Under the pieces are notes generated by a model. That model saw only the letters and a list, made by a program, of their open reading frames with translations, made no database searches and was not told where the DNA came from. Made by a program: the position numbers and the translations under genes. A stretch of DNA of 21,722 nt from Syntrophaceae bacterium UBA2208 (GTDB lineage: Bacteria; Desulfobacterota; BSN033; UBA1163). Every line of letters starts with the position of its first letter. Positions within the stretch are counted from its first letter, which is position 1. Location of the stretch: positions 1 to 21,722 of the forward strand of contig DCUS01000046.1 in assembly GCA_002327885.1 (NCBI GenBank), in the 5' to 3' direction. Shown here piece after piece: positions 21,309 through 21,722 of the stretch.

Positions 21309-21338
21309 CTTATAAGGGATTTTAAACGGTGTTGTCAA
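21309..21338 (-). promoter_or_regulatory. galE: Sigma70-type promoter of galE
   Basis: On the minus strand TTGACA (21338-21333), an 18-base spacer and TATAAG (21314-21309) give a consensus -35 and 5/6 -10 (TTATAA at 17 bases is the alternative register). The predicted start is one or two bases before the ATG at 21301, making this the most extreme leaderless arrangement in the window. Confidence 0.7.
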
Positions 21339-21350
21339 TAAAATAACCCC

Positions 21351-21722
21351 TTATACTTCCTTCAATCGAACATTGGCAGGCATTTTCTCGATGCTCCCAG
21401 AAATTTCTTTTAAATAGTTAGAAATTTTCTCTGCCTCTTCCGATTGATTTTCTGGAATGTGTATGATTCCGTATTTCTCGTATTCATCCATCGCAAATTT
21501 CATGGTGATGTTTTCAATGGTCCGTCCGGGTTGAAAGGCCACTTCCCCTTTAACTCCTTTTGCTGTTTCGACGACTAATCCCACATCGGCTAATTCATGG
21601 AGAAGTTGCCGAACCAGACGGACTGGAATTTCCAAGGTTTCCCCGATCTGACGGTCAGAGAGTGGTTTCTCCCCCAGAGAAAACTTCTTGATGAGGAGGT
21701 GAAAGATTCTGAGCATCAGAAA
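21351..21722 (-). CDS. C-terminal part of a YihY/BrkB-family membrane protein (partial)
   Basis: The open frame runs off the window edge, so only the last 123 codons are visible. A winged-helix-like segment (L-S-D-R-Q-I-G-E-T-L-E-I-P-V-R-L-V-R-Q-L-L-H-E-L) is followed by G-L-V-V-E-T and V-A-F-Q-P-G-R-T-I-E-N-I-T. This matches the cytosolic tail that follows the membrane domain in many YihY/virulence factor BrkB proteins (once misnamed ribonuclease BN). An Rrf2-like DNA-binding regulator is the main alternative, but the F-Q-P-G-R-x-x-x-x-I-T stretch fits YihY better. The missing N-terminal part should hold about six transmembrane helices if this call is right. The galE promoter lies in the 49-base spacer after it. 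Confidence 0.65.
   Translation of the reverse strand, partial: FLMLRIFHLLIKKFSLGEKPLSDRQIGETLEIPVRLVRQLLHELADVGLVVETAKGVKGEVAFQPGRTIENITMKFAMDEYEKYGIIHIPENQSEEAEKISNYLKEISGSIEKMPANVRLKEV

Noticed and set aside
1..21722. CRISPR arrays, tRNA or rRNA genes
   Set aside because: No regularly spaced repeats, no cloverleaf-like segments and no rRNA-like sequence were seen on reading; nearly all of the window is explained by protein genes.

Overview
The window looks like a chromosomal stretch of an anaerobic, respiratory Gram-negative bacterium, most plausibly a Desulfobacterota ('Deltaproteobacteria') relative. The reasons are c-type multiheme cytochromes coupled to an HdrD/DsrK-like iron-sulfur protein, a 4Fe-4S-type PurF, a lipoprotein with a lipobox, many soluble two-component proteins, and a decayed STAND-ATPase/BTAD regulator of a type I associate with that group. 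The assignment is inferred from gene content only.

Bases 1-3525 are an accessory region. It holds a MazEF-like toxin-antitoxin pair (29-600, +), a VapBC pair with its own promoter (942-1611, -), repeat-like hairpins in the spacers, and a nucleotidyltransferase with a small partner protein (1894-2635, -). Upstream of these lies an internally deleted, frame-broken regulator (2632-3525, -) whose C-terminal BTAD module survives only in another frame.

Bases 3598-8447 (+) form a signalling cluster that reads as one operon: a GAF histidine kinase, a sensorless histidine kinase, three tandem paralogous receiver proteins with an unusual aromatic-rich tail and no DNA-binding domain, and a metallo-beta-lactamase-fold enzyme resembling class II cyclic-nucleotide phosphodiesterases. 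This is the best candidate for an undescribed signalling system.

Bases 8509-13011 are mostly housekeeping or unlinked genes: a PaaI-like thioesterase, a GGQ release-factor-like protein and an MFS transporter (all -), then a TPR lipoprotein, an unrecognised helical protein and an SPFH/prohibitin-like membrane protein (all +).

Bases 13082-18481 (-) are an electron-transfer operon. In transcription order it encodes a membrane-anchored six-heme cytochrome c, a very large fusion (FdnI-like cytochrome b, seven-heme cytochrome c, DsrM/NarI-like cytochrome b), an HdrD/DsrK-like protein with two ferredoxin clusters and two CCG domains, and a PAS histidine kinase. Thirteen c-type hemes outside and a CCG protein inside suggest a transmembrane route between periplasmic redox partners, the quinone pool and a cytosolic thiol/disulfide or ferredoxin couple.

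Bases 18520-21722 hold a small basic coiled-coil protein (+), then purF, galE and the C-terminal part of a YihY/BrkB-like membrane protein (all -).

A cross-cutting observation: three good sigma70-type promoters (before the GAF kinase, the six-heme cytochrome and galE) lie so close to the start codon that their transcripts would have only about 1-5 nt of leader. None of these genes has a convincing Shine-Dalgarno sequence, although most other genes here do.
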